Source: Bacteroidota bacterium
Lineage (GTDB): Bacteria > Bacteroidota > Bacteroidia > Flavobacteriales > Flavobacteriaceae
Assembly (NCBI GenBank): GCA_027620655.1
Contig: JAQCDS010000001.1
Span: 1 to 64,000, forward strand
Direction of reading: 5' to 3'
DNA: 64,000 nucleotides
Part shown: positions 8,324 through 18,267 of the stretch, in pieces
Position numbering within the stretch: position 1 is the first letter of the stretch
How the letters are laid out: each line of letters starts with the position of its first letter
Made by a program: the position numbers and the translations under genes
The notes under the pieces: model-generated
What the model was told of the DNA's origin: nothing
The model's input: the letters and a program-made list of their open reading frames with translations, nothing else
Databases searched by the model: none

Positions 8324-10717
8324 CTAATTTCTTAGTGGTTTTCCTGTTTTTAACATGTGTTGTATGCGTTCTAAAGTTTTACGTTCTGTACATAAACTTA
8401 AGAAAGCTTCACGTTCAATATCCAACAAGTATTGTTCGCTAACCATTGTTGGTTCAGACAAATCGCCACCTGCCATAACGTAGGCCAATTTGTTAGCTAT
8501 TTTTTTGTCGTGCTCACTAATATATTTGCTGGCTTGCATGGCGTCTGTACCTACTAAAAACATTCCTAATGCTTGCTTTCCTAAAACTTTTACATCTTTT
8601 CGTCGAACAGGCATACTATAACCCTGATTTGCCAATAGTTTTGCATATGCTTTTGCAGTTGCAATTTGACGGTCTTTGTTTACAACCACAACATCTTTTC
8701 CTTTTTGTAAAATACCCAAGTCATAGGCTTCATATGCCGAAGTTGCCACTTTTGCCATACCTATTGTAAGGAAGTATTCTTGTAAAATATTGAGTTCAAC
8801 ATCATTTTTTCTAAAAGAATCCGATGCGCGCATTGCCATTTCTTTTGAACCACCTCCGCCAGGAATAACACCTACACCAAATTCGACTAGACCAATGTAA
8901 GTTTCTGCAGCTGCAACGACTTTATCGGCATGCATAGAAAGCTCACAACCGCCACCAAGTGTCATTCCATGTGGTGCAGCAATAGTAGGAATAGAGGAGT
9001 AGCGCATCCGCATCATAGTGTCTTGAAAGTACTTGATTGCCATATTCAATTCATCATATTCTTGCTCTACGGCCATCATAAAAATCATTCCAATATTTGC
9101 ACCCACAGAAAAATTTGCCCCTTGATTTCCAATAACTAAGCCTTCAAAATTTTGTTCTGCCAAATCCACAGCTTTGTTCAGCCCTGCCAAAACATCGCCA
9201 CCAATGGTGTTCATTTTAGATTGGAATTCACAGTTTAAGATACCATCACCAAGATCTTCAATAACTACACCTGAGTTTTTAAAGACTTCTTTAGATTTTC
9301 GAATATTATCCAAAATGATAAAGGCATCCTGTCCTGGGATTTTTTCTTGTGTTTTGTTTGGAATTGAATAAGCTAGAGTTGCTCCATTTTCAATGGTATA
9401 AAAAGATGAATTTCCAGATTCTAACATATCCAACACCCATTGCGAAGGTGAATGACCTTCGGATTCCATGATTTCAATTCCTTTTTGAACACCTATAGCG
9501 TCCCATATTTGAAAAGGTCCATGTTCCCATCCAAATCCGGCTTTCATTGCGTCGTCTATTTTATAGAGTTCATCTGAAATTTCAGGAATCCTATGGGATA
9601 CATAAGAAAACATTGCAGCAAAGTTTTTTCTATAAAAATCTGCGGCTTTATCTTTCCCACCTACTAAAACTTTGAAACGATCAATGACATTATCAATCGT
9701 TTTTGTAAGTTCTAATGTAGCAAATTTTGCACGTTTCTTTTCTCTATATTCTAGTGTATTGAGATCCAATACAGTAATTGTCTTCCCCTCTTTTTTATAA
9801 AAACCTTGTCCTGTTTTGCTCCCTAACCATTTGTTTTCCATCATTTTAGAGATGAAATCAGGGAGTTTAAAAAGTTCATGTGCTTCGTCATTTGGACAAT
9901 TTTCATAAATTCCATTGGCAACATGTACAAGAGTGTCTAACCCAACTACATCTACGGTTCTAAATGTTGCCGATTTTGGACGTCCAATAACAGGCCCTGT
10001 TAGTTTATCAACTTCCTCTACAGTAAGGCCAAGTTCTTTTACTTGGTGAAACAAACTTTGAATGCCAAAAATTCCAATGCGGTTTCCAATAAATGCAGGT
10101 GTGTCTTTTGCAATCACTGATGTTTTTCCTAAAAATTGTTCACCATATCCATCTAAAAACTCTAAAACAGCTTTGTCTGTTTTTGGCCCAGGTATGATTT
10201 CAAATAATTTTAAATAGCGTGCAGGATTAAAAAAATGTGTTCCACAAAAGTGTTTTTGAAAGTCTTCACTTCTACCTTCACACATAAATTTTATAGGAAT
10301 ACCAGATGTATTTGATGTGATTAGTGTACCTGGGGTACGGTGTTTTTCAAGCGTTTCAAACACTTGCTTTTTGATGTCTAGTCGTTCTACAACGACTTCC
10401 ATAATCCAGTCAACGTCTTTGACTTTTGCAATATCATCTTCAAGATTTCCAGTTGTGATACGCTGTGCAAATTTTTGACTATAGATAGGAGAGGGCTTCG
10501 ATTTTAGTGCAGTTTTCAGTGCATCATTTACCAAACGATTTCTTACGACTTTATCATCTAAAGTCAATCCTTGTTTTTTCTCTTGCTCATTTAGTTCATG
10601 CGGAACAATATCGAGCAAAAGTACCTCTACACCAATATTAGCAAAATGACATGCAATGCCGCTGCCCATAATCCCTGAACCAATGATGGCAATTTTATTG
10701 ATTTTTCTTTTTTTCAT
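8324..10717 (-). CDS. Bifunctional 3-hydroxyacyl-CoA dehydrogenase / enoyl-CoA hydratase
   Basis: 797 residues. The N-terminal half is an NAD-dependent HCDH: Rossmann motif IAIIGSGIMGSGIACHFA (residues 8-25), SNTSGIPI and GTHFFNPARYLKLFEIIPG with the catalytic His, then two C-terminal HCDH domains. The C-terminal part from about residue 500 is a crotonase fold with oxyanion-hole segments NQGANFSVGANIGM and GMTLGGGCELSMHADKVVA. The order is reversed relative to E. coli FadB (hydratase first). It hydrates trans-2-enoyl-CoA and oxidises the 3-hydroxyacyl-CoA. It begins 17 bp after the MarR gene, so it is under that promoter. Confidence 0.92.
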   Translation of the reverse strand: MKKRKINKIAIIGSGIMGSGIACHFANIGVEVLLLDIVPHELNEQEKKQGLTLDDKVVRNRLVNDALKTALKSKPSPIYSQKFAQRITTGNLEDDIAKVKDVDWIMEVVVERLDIKKQVFETLEKHRTPGTLITSNTSGIPIKFMCEGRSEDFQKHFCGTHFFNPARYLKLFEIIPGPKTDKAVLEFLDGYGEQFLGKTSVIAKDTPAFIGNRIGIFGIQSLFHQVKELGLTVEEVDKLTGPVIGRPKSATFRTVDVVGLDTLVHVANGIYENCPNDEAHELFKLPDFISKMMENKWLGSKTGQGFYKKEGKTITVLDLNTLEYREKKRAKFATLELTKTIDNVIDRFKVLVGGKDKAADFYRKNFAAMFSYVSHRIPEISDELYKIDDAMKAGFGWEHGPFQIWDAIGVQKGIEIMESEGHSPSQWVLDMLESGNSSFYTIENGATLAYSIPNKTQEKIPGQDAFIILDNIRKSKEVFKNSGVVIEDLGDGILNCEFQSKMNTIGGDVLAGLNKAVDLAEQNFEGLVIGNQGANFSVGANIGMIFMMAVEQEYDELNMAIKYFQDTMMRMRYSSIPTIAAPHGMTLGGGCELSMHADKVVAAAETYIGLVEFGVGVIPGGGGSKEMAMRASDSFRKNDVELNILQEYFLTIGMAKVATSAYEAYDLGILQKGKDVVVVNKDRQIATAKAYAKLLANQGYSMPVRRKDVKVLGKQALGMFLVGTDAMQASKYISEHDKKIANKLAYVMAGGDLSEPTMVSEQYLLDIEREAFLSLCTERKTLERIQHMLKTGKPLRN

Positions 10718-10734
10718 AAAAGGTATGTAGGTTG

Positions 10735-11166
10735 TTAAAATATTTTTTTATCGTTTATAAGATCCAAAATTACACCTGAAACTTCATAAAAATGATTTAA
10801 TTTCTCATTATCAATTTCATCTTTCACTTTGTCATTAAAAGTGAAAACTCGCTGTCTTGATTCCTCTCTTTTTTCTAATCCAAGCTCTGTTAAATGTATC
10901 AGTACACCGCGTCCATCTTCTGGATTAGGGCCTCGTTTTATTAGATTTCGTCCCTCTAGCACTTTTAAAATTCTAGACAAACTTGTAGCTTCCATTCCCA
11001 TTTTTGGTCCCAATGACGTTGATGGTGTCCCTTTTTTTGGATCAATACTCAATAATGTAAACGCTGTGGCCATTGTAGCTTCAAATTTTGATGCTTCTTC
11101 ATTGTACATTTTTTGAACCGCTAACCACGTTGTTCGCAATACATAATCTATTGTCTTTTCTTTCAT
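10735..11166 (-). CDS. MarR-family transcriptional regulator of the beta-oxidation operon
   Basis: 143 residues with a central winged helix-turn-helix: recognition helix region GMEATSLSRILKVLEGRNLI and wing GPNPEDGRGVLIHLT. Helices at both ends would form the dimer interface. First gene of the run MarR - HCDH/ECH - four-helix bundle - thiolase - acyl-CoA dehydrogenase. Two identical palindromes lie in its promoter (11201-11250). By analogy with acyl-CoA-responsive regulators (FadR/PsrA in role, MarR in fold), I infer that it represses its own operon and is released by acyl-CoA; the ligand is not shown by the sequence. Confidence 0.88.
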   Translation of the reverse strand: MKEKTIDYVLRTTWLAVQKMYNEEASKFEATMATAFTLLSIDPKKGTPSTSLGPKMGMEATSLSRILKVLEGRNLIKRGPNPEDGRGVLIHLTELGLEKREESRQRVFTFNDKVKDEIDNEKLNHFYEVSGVILDLINDKKIF

Positions 11167-11182
11167 AATTAATTGGTTGCTT

Positions 11183-11190
11183 CAAATATA
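11183..11190 (-). promoter_or_regulatory. -7 promoter element of the MarR/beta-oxidation operon
   Basis: Minus strand TATATTTG, a perfect TAnnTTTG, about 17 bp upstream of the MarR ATG. The nearer palindrome is centred about 21 bp upstream, over the -33 region, where a repressor would block RNA polymerase. No clear TTG at -33. Confidence 0.6.
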
Positions 11191-11200
11191 TAAAATTATA

Positions 11201-11250
11201 TTATGCGTGCATAGTAAATTTAAAAAAAAATTATGCGTGCATAGTAAATA
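11201..11250. promoter_or_regulatory. Paired operator: two identical palindromes 30 bp apart
   Basis: TATGCGTGCATA (TATGC-GT-GCATA, perfect 5-bp arms) occurs at 11202-11213 and 11232-11243. Both are within an identical 19-bp block (11201-11219 and 11231-11249). The 30-bp spacing is close to three helical turns, so two dimers would sit on one face of the DNA. Location between the acyl-CoA ligase stop and the MarR start, overlapping the promoter, makes the MarR protein the likely binder. Confidence 0.8.
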
Positions 11251-11297
11251 ATTTTAGTTTATAGAGAAGAAATAAATTATAAAATGAAAAACTTAGA

Positions 11298-13070
11298 TTA
11301 GTCTGAGTAGATTTTTTGAACTAAATCATCATAAATTTTAATGATAACGCTACGTTTCATTTTCATGGTAGGGGTTAAATGACCGCCCTCAATAGACCAA
11401 ACGTCTGGTGTGATTTCAAATTTTTTAATTTGTTCCCATTTCCCAAAACGGCTATTGCATTTGTCAATTTCAATTTGGATGCGCTCTCTTACCTCAGAAG
11501 ATGCTATGATTGAAGTTGGGTTTTTATCGATGTTATAGTTTTTTTTATCAATCCAATCGTTTACAAATTCAAAATTCAATTGAATAAGTGCGGCTGGCAT
11601 TTTTTGATTTTCACCAATGACCATTACTTGTTCAATAAAATTAGATTCTTTAAGTTCATTTTCAATAAGTGTAGGAATGATATATTTTCCACCTGAGGTT
11701 TTAAACATTTCTTTCTTTCGTCCAGTGATTTTTAAGAAGCCATCAGCGTCAATTTCGCCTTTATCTCCTGTATGAAAATATTCGCCTGTCATGACAGAAG
11801 CTGTGCGTTCAGGGTCTTTGTAATACCCTTTCATAACATTTGGACCTTTAATTAGAATTTCTCCATCATCTGCAATTTTCACTTCAACATTTGAAATCGG
11901 TTTTCCTACCGTTCCAATCTTAAATAAACTATTGGCATGCATACCCACACTAACTACAGGTGAAGTTTCAGTAAGACCATAGCCCTCCATGACCATCATC
12001 CCTGAAGCACAGAAAATTCTTGAGAGTCGTGGATGAAGTGCTGCACTTCCAGAAACCATGGTGTGGAGTTCTCCGCCAAGAGCTGCTTTCCATTTGCTGA
12101 ATATCAATTTTTGAGCAATTTTTAATTTGAATTCATACCAAAATCCATTTGCACCATAAGGTTCAAAACGTTCTCCTAAACGAATAGCCCAGAAAAACAA
12201 TGCTTTTTTAATTCCTGTGAGTTCTGTTCCTTTCGCATAGATTTTGTTGAAGACCTTTTCCAACAGTCGTGGTACTACACTCATCAAATTGGGTTTGATT
12301 TCTTGTGCATTTGCTCCGATAGTTTCTAAACTTTCTGCAAAATATACGCTAACACCCGCATGTTGATAAATGTAAATTAAAACACGTTCAAAAATATGAC
12401 AGAGTGGTAAGAAGCTCAATACTCTAGTTGTGCCTTCCATTAGTGGAAGTCTAGGAATACTTGCCAAAATATTTTGTACAATATTTTTGTGAGTAAGCAT
12501 CACTCCTTTGGGTTTTCCTGTTGTTCCAGATGTGTAAATAATGGTGGCCAAATCGGCTTCTGTTACTTCTGCTTTTCTTGCTTCAACTTCATCTTGTGTT
12601 GAAGTATCTTTTCCGAGTTCAAAAAGTTCAGTATAGTTTTTACAGCCTTTTATTTCATCAAAACTAAAAACATCTTTTAGTTTTGTTTTGGACTTAACTT
12701 TCATCACTTTTTCCAAAACTTCCTTATCAGAAACAAAACAATATGTGGCTTCACTATGATTCAATACATATTCGTAATCTTCAGAAGAAATTGTGGGATA
12801 AATAGGGATATTTTGAGCACCAACCTGTAAGACTCCAATATCTACAATACACCACTCCGTTCGATTTGTAGATGATATTACAGCAATTTTTTCGTCTTTT
12901 TTTACCCCTAGCTTTAGCAAAGCACGGCTCAGTGCGTTGGCTTTGTCTAAGTATTCTTTTGTTGATGTTTTTTCCCATTTCCCTTCTTTTTTACTAACGA
13001 GAGCAGCATCAAGATTGTGGGTTTCCAATTGATAATATGGGAAATCAAAAAGTCGACTAATGTTGGTCAT
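11298..13070 (-). CDS. Long-chain fatty-acid-CoA ligase (AMP-forming)
   Basis: 590 residues, the usual length for bacterial long-chain acyl-CoA synthetases. It activates fatty acids to acyl-CoA with ATP. The AMP-binding P-loop is TIIYTSGTTGKPKGVML (about residues 176-192); the adenylate motif EGYGLTETSPV and the hinge/ribose motif YFHTGDKGEIDADGFLKITGR follow, with the C-terminal catalytic Lys region near TPTMKMKR. It lies upstream of the MarR gene on the same strand, but the operator and promoter fall between them, so it is probably a separate unit with read-through possible. Supplies substrate for the downstream beta-oxidation enzymes. Confidence 0.92.
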   Translation of the reverse strand: MTNISRLFDFPYYQLETHNLDAALVSKKEGKWEKTSTKEYLDKANALSRALLKLGVKKDEKIAVISSTNRTEWCIVDIGVLQVGAQNIPIYPTISSEDYEYVLNHSEATYCFVSDKEVLEKVMKVKSKTKLKDVFSFDEIKGCKNYTELFELGKDTSTQDEVEARKAEVTEADLATIIYTSGTTGKPKGVMLTHKNIVQNILASIPRLPLMEGTTRVLSFLPLCHIFERVLIYIYQHAGVSVYFAESLETIGANAQEIKPNLMSVVPRLLEKVFNKIYAKGTELTGIKKALFFWAIRLGERFEPYGANGFWYEFKLKIAQKLIFSKWKAALGGELHTMVSGSAALHPRLSRIFCASGMMVMEGYGLTETSPVVSVGMHANSLFKIGTVGKPISNVEVKIADDGEILIKGPNVMKGYYKDPERTASVMTGEYFHTGDKGEIDADGFLKITGRKKEMFKTSGGKYIIPTLIENELKESNFIEQVMVIGENQKMPAALIQLNFEFVNDWIDKKNYNIDKNPTSIIASSEVRERIQIEIDKCNSRFGKWEQIKKFEITPDVWSIEGGHLTPTMKMKRSVIIKIYDDLVQKIYSD

Positions 13071-13179
13071 TTTTGTTTGTGTTTGATACCATGCAAAATA
13101 GTGAATTTTGAAAAATTAACAAATAAGAAATTTAATTTGTCATTTTTATAACACCAAAAACCATAAATTTTAGTGTTGA

Positions 13180-16100
13180 TTACAGGTTTTCAATCCACAA
13201 ACGTGCATTTACAAAAGCCTCCAGCCAAGGAGATACTTCATCATTTCTTCCGTCTGGATAGTGTGCCCAGTTCCAAGGAAATGTAGAGCGTTCAATATGT
13301 GGCATAGTTACCAAATGTCTTCCAGAATCGTCACAAAGCATTGCAGTATTATAATCTGAACCATTTGGATTGTGTGGGTAAGCTTCGTATCCGTAGGTGC
13401 CCACAATATTATATCTTGATGCTTCATATGGCAATGAGAATTTACCTTCACCATGCGAAATCCATACACCTAGAGTTGTACCTTCCAAAGTCGAAAGCAT
13501 GACAGAATTATTTTTCTGAATGGTAACAGAAGTGAATGCACTTTCGTGTTTTTTAGAATCATTGTAGGTCATTTTTCCATGTTGTTCGTGGTCTGGATTA
13601 ATCAAATCGAGTTCCATCCACAATTGACATCCATTACAAATACCAACAGAAAGTGTATCTTTTCTTTTGAAGAAGTTTCGAAGCGCATTTTTGGCTTTTT
13701 CGTTATATTTGAAAGCACCTGCCCAACCTTTGGCAGACCCCAAAACATCACTATTGCTAAAACCACCAACAGCACCAATAAATTGAATATCCTCTAAAGT
13801 TTCTCTTCCAGAAATTAAATCGGTCATATGAACATCTCGGACTTCAAAGCCAGCAAGGTGCATAGCATTGGCCATTTCACGCTCAGAATTACTTCCTTTT
13901 TCTCTAATAATGGCTGCTTTTGGACGGGATTTTGAAGCCTCAATTTTTGGTAATTTTCCAGTAAAACGAGATGGTAATATAAAGTTTAAAGGCTGTTTTT
14001 TATAATTTTCATATCGGGTTTTTGCCAGTCCATTAGCGGTTTGTTTTTCATCCAATAGATATGAGGTTTCATACCAAATATCTCTATAGGTGTCGATATT
14101 AAGATTAATGTATTGATCATTATTTTTTATCGAAAGAAGACCTTCAGAAATTACCGTTCCAATGCAATGTGCTTTTATTCCAGTATTTTTGAGAGTTGTC
14201 TCGATAGAACTGTCTGTAGATTGAAAAACAATACCTGAATTTTCTGCAAATAATAGTTTTGTGGTGTCAGCCTCACCAAGTGCAGTTAAGTCAATATGAG
14301 CACCTATATTATTGTCAGAAAAGCATAACTCTAAAAGTGTTGTAATTAGACCTCCAGAGGCCACGTCATGTCCTGCAACAATTTTATTATTTTTAATAAG
14401 TTTTTGTATGGTGTTAAAAACAGTTTTTACATAAGCCGCATTTTTGACTGATGGTGTTTCGTTGCCAATTTTATTTTGGGTTTGAGCAAAAGCACTTCCG
14501 CCTAATTTGAAATTATCTTGAGAAATATTGATGTAATATATTTGCCCTGCATTTCTTTTGAATAAAGGCTCAACAACTTTTGATATTCCATTACAGTGTC
14601 CTGCAGCAGAAATGATAACTGTTCCTGGAGATAAGACATCACCATCTGGGTATTTTTGTTTCATTGAAAGTGAATCCTTTCCTGTTGGAACATTGATGCC
14701 AAGGCCAATAGCAAATTCAGAAATCCCTTTTACGGCTTCGTATAAACGAGCATCTTCGCCAGGATTTTTGCATGGCCACATCCAATTTGCAGACAAAGAA
14801 ATACTTTTTAAATCTTCCTCTAGTGGTGCCCAAATTATGTTTGTTAGTGCTTCCGTAATAGCATTTCTACTTCCTGCAGTTGGGTCAATTAGAGCAGCAA
14901 TTGGTGCATGCCCAATACTTGTTGCAATACCGTGTTCGCTTTTATAATCCAATGCCATAACCCCAACATTGTTCAGTGGAAGCTGCAAAGGTCCAACACA
15001 TTGTTGTTTAGCAACTTTTCCTCCAACACAACGGTCTACTTTGTTGGTGAGCCAATCTTTACAAGCAACGGATTCTAGTTTGAGAACTTGACTTAAGTAT
15101 GTTGCAAAATGGTTTTGATCGTAGTTTAGTTTGGCATATGTTTTTGTGACGGTTTGGTCTTCCATAATGGTTTTTGGAGAGCTACCAAACATGTCCTCCA
15201 AATTGAAATCCATAGGTTTGTTACCATTTTTAGCAGATTCAAACACAAAACGGTGATCGTTGGTTACTGTTCCAACATTGTACATAGGTGAGCGTTCACG
15301 ATCAGCAATTTTTTTCAGGGTGTCCATATGTGCATTTGGCACTACAAGTCCCATACGTTCTTGAGATTCATTACCAATAAGTTCTTTGTCCGATAGGGTA
15401 GGATCGCCAATAGGAAGAGCATCTAAATTGATATGCCCTCCAGTATCTTCAACTAGTTCAGATAAGCAATTAAGATGTCCTCCAGCACCGTGATCGTGGA
15501 TGGAAACAATAAAATTTTCTGGGCTTTCAACGAGGGCTCTTACAGTATTTGCTGCTCGTTTTTGCATTTCTGGATTGGAACGTTGAACAGCATTGAGTTC
15601 TATTCCTGTAGAAAATGCACCAGTATCAGAAGAGGATACAGCAGCACCACCCATTCCAATGCGGTAATTTTCGCCTCCTAAAATAACAATATCATCACCC
15701 TCTTTTGGTGTGCTTTTTAGGGCCTGATTGGCTTTGCCATAACCGATACCACCAGCTTGCATAATAACTTTATCAAAACCCAATCTTTCAGCATCTTCTT
15801 GATGCTCAAAAGTTAGGACTGACCCACAAATTAGAGGTTGACCAAATTTATTTCCAAAATCTGAAGCGCCATTTGAAGCTTTGATGAGAATATCCATTGG
15901 TGTTTGATACAACCATTGACGTTCTTTAAATCCATTTTCCCATGGGCGATTGTCTAACAATCGCGAATAGGAGGTCATATACACCGCTGTTCCTGCTAAT
16001 GGCAAAGAGCCTTTTCCACCTGCAAGTCGGTCTCTGATTTCACCACCAGAACCAGTTGCTGCACCGTTAAAAGGCTCTACTGTTGTTGGGAAATTGTGTG

Positions 16101-16842
16101 TTTCGGCTTTTAAAGAAATCACAGATTCAAAATCTTCGGTCACATAAGTATCAGGCTTATCAGCACTTTTCGGTGCAAATTGTTCTACCACAGGCCCTTT
16201 AATAAAGGCTACATTGTCTTTGTAAGCTGAAACAATGCTGTTGGGATTTTGCTTAGAGGTTTCTTTAATTAGCTTAAATAAGGAAGTGGGTTGTTCTTCG
16301 CCATCAATTACAAAAGTTCCATTAAAAATTTTATGACGGCAATGTTCAGAATTCACTTGCGAAAATCCAAAAACTTCAGAATCAGTGAGAGGGCGACCTA
16401 TTTTTTCACTAACGGCATTGAGGTAATCAATTTCTTCGTCGCTAAGTGCAAGCCCTTCCTGGGTGTTGTAGGCAGCGATATCGGTAATATTTAAGATGGG
16501 CTCTGGAGTAATATTGATATCAAAGATTTGCTGATTGAGTTCTGTAAATTTTTCTGAAATCATTGGATCGAAACCTTGATGGTCTTTTGTTAAAGCATAA
16601 AATTCTTCGATACGAATGATGCCTGAAATCCCCATATTTTGAGTAATTTCTACAGCATTGGTACTCCAAGGAGTAATCATTGCAGCACGAGGCCCAACAA
16701 AAGGGGTTTTAATCGTTGACTTATTTATTTTGGATTGGTTACCAAAAAGCCATTGCAATTTTGAGAGGTCTTCGGGGGATAATTCGCCTTGGGTTTGTAC
16801 TGCAAAAACTTTGGTATTTGATTGGCCAAAGAAGTGAATCAT
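13180..16842 (-). CDS. purL: Phosphoribosylformylglycinamidine synthase, single-chain
   Basis: 1220 residues, the large fused form. It converts FGAR, glutamine and ATP to FGAM (purine synthesis step 4). ATG at 16842 (MIHFFGQSN) is the usual family start; the frame extends to 16866 without support. Order: N-terminal PurS-like domain, linker (QVNSEHCRHKIFNG), two AIRS-type halves (LKAETHNFPTTVEPFNGAAT; PTGKDSLSMKQKY) and a C-terminal glutaminase domain with nucleophile Cys in VGICNGCQLWMEL (about residue 1068) and His/Glu in MPHIERSTFPWNW. It is monocistronic, with the ligase gene downstream. All catalytic motifs look intact. Confidence 0.96.
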   Translation of the reverse strand: MIHFFGQSNTKVFAVQTQGELSPEDLSKLQWLFGNQSKINKSTIKTPFVGPRAAMITPWSTNAVEITQNMGISGIIRIEEFYALTKDHQGFDPMISEKFTELNQQIFDINITPEPILNITDIAAYNTQEGLALSDEEIDYLNAVSEKIGRPLTDSEVFGFSQVNSEHCRHKIFNGTFVIDGEEQPTSLFKLIKETSKQNPNSIVSAYKDNVAFIKGPVVEQFAPKSADKPDTYVTEDFESVISLKAETHNFPTTVEPFNGAATGSGGEIRDRLAGGKGSLPLAGTAVYMTSYSRLLDNRPWENGFKERQWLYQTPMDILIKASNGASDFGNKFGQPLICGSVLTFEHQEDAERLGFDKVIMQAGGIGYGKANQALKSTPKEGDDIVILGGENYRIGMGGAAVSSSDTGAFSTGIELNAVQRSNPEMQKRAANTVRALVESPENFIVSIHDHGAGGHLNCLSELVEDTGGHINLDALPIGDPTLSDKELIGNESQERMGLVVPNAHMDTLKKIADRERSPMYNVGTVTNDHRFVFESAKNGNKPMDFNLEDMFGSSPKTIMEDQTVTKTYAKLNYDQNHFATYLSQVLKLESVACKDWLTNKVDRCVGGKVAKQQCVGPLQLPLNNVGVMALDYKSEHGIATSIGHAPIAALIDPTAGSRNAITEALTNIIWAPLEEDLKSISLSANWMWPCKNPGEDARLYEAVKGISEFAIGLGINVPTGKDSLSMKQKYPDGDVLSPGTVIISAAGHCNGISKVVEPLFKRNAGQIYYINISQDNFKLGGSAFAQTQNKIGNETPSVKNAAYVKTVFNTIQKLIKNNKIVAGHDVASGGLITTLLELCFSDNNIGAHIDLTALGEADTTKLLFAENSGIVFQSTDSSIETTLKNTGIKAHCIGTVISEGLLSIKNNDQYINLNIDTYRDIWYETSYLLDEKQTANGLAKTRYENYKKQPLNFILPSRFTGKLPKIEASKSRPKAAIIREKGSNSEREMANAMHLAGFEVRDVHMTDLISGRETLEDIQFIGAVGGFSNSDVLGSAKGWAGAFKYNEKAKNALRNFFKRKDTLSVGICNGCQLWMELDLINPDHEQHGKMTYNDSKKHESAFTSVTIQKNNSVMLSTLEGTTLGVWISHGEGKFSLPYEASRYNIVGTYGYEAYPHNPNGSDYNTAMLCDDSGRHLVTMPHIERSTFPWNWAHYPDGRNDEVSPWLEAFVNARLWIENL

Positions 16843-16971
16843 GCGCTTAAATTTGATAATTATCAATTATTGCAAATTTAATTTTTTTGTGTGTAATTAT
16901 TGCTAATGTACGGCGCTATTTTTAAGAGTTATTCACGTGTTTTGAACATGTTTTTTTTCTCCTATTTAAAT

Positions 16972-18183
16972 TTAATTTTTTTCAAGTAGCGCCATGTAAA
17001 ATCCATCATAACCGCTTTGATGTGCTAGGATGCTTTTATCTTTTATCAATTTAAAACTTTGACCTGCTTCAGAAGTTAAAAAAGTTTCAATTTGTGCTTG
17101 ATTTTCAGAAGGCAACACCGAACATGTAGCATAGACCATTTTGCCACCAGGCTTCAACATTTTGGAATACTCTTGCAAAATGTGTTGTTGAGTTTGTCTA
17201 ATTTTATCTAAAAATTCGGGTTCTAATTTCCATTTTGAATCAGGGTTACGACGCAATACACCTAGTCCAGAACAAGGTGCATCAATAAGTAAACGATCTG
17301 CTTTTTCTTTTAATTTTTTAATGGGTTTTGTAGAGTCGATTATTCGCATATCGATGTTATGCGCTCCATTTCTTCTGGCCCGAATTTTAAGTTTTTTGAG
17401 TTTACTTTCGTATATGTCCATAGCTATAAGCGCCCCTTTATTTTCCATGAGTGCCGAAAGATGAAGGGTTTTTCCTCCCGCCCCAGCACATGCATCAACG
17501 ACTTTCATTCCAGGTTTTACATCGAGATAAGCTGCAACCAATTGAGACGAGGCATCTTGCACCTCAAACCAGCCCTTTTTAAAAGCTTCTGTCTTAAAAA
17601 CATTAGCGCGTTCTATAAGTTTCAAAGCAAAAGGATAGCCTTTGATTTCTTTCGTTTCAATATTTTCAGATTGCAATTTGAGTTGAAGCTCTTTTTTGTT
17701 GGTTTTTAGCGTATTGACTCGTAAAATAACCTCGGCTTGTTCATTTTGTTTGGCCAATTCTTTGGACCATTTGTTTTCGCCCAATTCTGCAACTCCTAAA
17801 GCATCCATCCAATCGGGAATGGATTCTTTGATTTTACGTGTTTTTAAGGCTTCATCAAAACGGCCTTTTATTTTTCGAGTTGGAGTGTCTTCAAAATATT
17901 TCCAATCAGGGAGTTTAATGCCTTTCAATGTCGCCCAAACTGCAAAAAGTCGCCATGCATCATCACGACTAAAAGGTTCTTTAACTTCCGCAATTTCGGC
18001 ATAAAGTCGTTTCCATCGCACAATGTCGTAGGTCGTTTCGGCTACAAAACCACGATCACGACTTCCCCAACGTTTATCACGCTTTAAAAGTGTTTGAATG
18101 ACTTTATCAGCATAAGCTCCATCATTAAAGACTTGTAAAACTCCGTCAATAACGGCAAAACAAAGATTTCTGTGTAAACGCAT
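16972..18183 (-). CDS. RsmB/NOP-family RNA (cytosine-C5) methyltransferase
   Basis: 403 residues. An N-terminal NusB-like helical part is followed by a SAM-dependent Rossmann domain: VDACAGAGGKTLHLSAL (SAM loop, about residue 233), DAPCSGLGVLRRNP (motif IV with Pro-Cys) and MVYATCSVLPSENQ (motif VI with the Thr-Cys pair). The two cysteines are the paired catalytic residues of m5C rRNA/tRNA methyltransferases. In E. coli the closest role is RsmB (16S C967), but paralogues exist, so the target position is inference. Divergent from the BNR-repeat lipoprotein, with 84 bp between start codons. Confidence 0.9.
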   Translation of the reverse strand: MRLHRNLCFAVIDGVLQVFNDGAYADKVIQTLLKRDKRWGSRDRGFVAETTYDIVRWKRLYAEIAEVKEPFSRDDAWRLFAVWATLKGIKLPDWKYFEDTPTRKIKGRFDEALKTRKIKESIPDWMDALGVAELGENKWSKELAKQNEQAEVILRVNTLKTNKKELQLKLQSENIETKEIKGYPFALKLIERANVFKTEAFKKGWFEVQDASSQLVAAYLDVKPGMKVVDACAGAGGKTLHLSALMENKGALIAMDIYESKLKKLKIRARRNGAHNIDMRIIDSTKPIKKLKEKADRLLIDAPCSGLGVLRRNPDSKWKLEPEFLDKIRQTQQHILQEYSKMLKPGGKMVYATCSVLPSENQAQIETFLTSEAGQSFKLIKDKSILAHQSGYDGFYMALLEKN

Positions 18184-18267
18184 AAAAATTGGTCTATTTC
18201 AAATGCAAAGTTACGCTTAATTAATGGTTTAGCACTGAGGAATTCTGTATATTAGATTTTAAACTCA

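Noticed and set aside
13140-13175. Possible terminator between purL and the acyl-CoA ligase (AACACCAAAA and TTTTAGTGTT arms)
   Set aside because: One mismatch in the stem, no T-run, and the sequence is AT-rich; and the ligase gene lies upstream on the same strand, so a terminator here would have to end its neighbour's transcript with no support.
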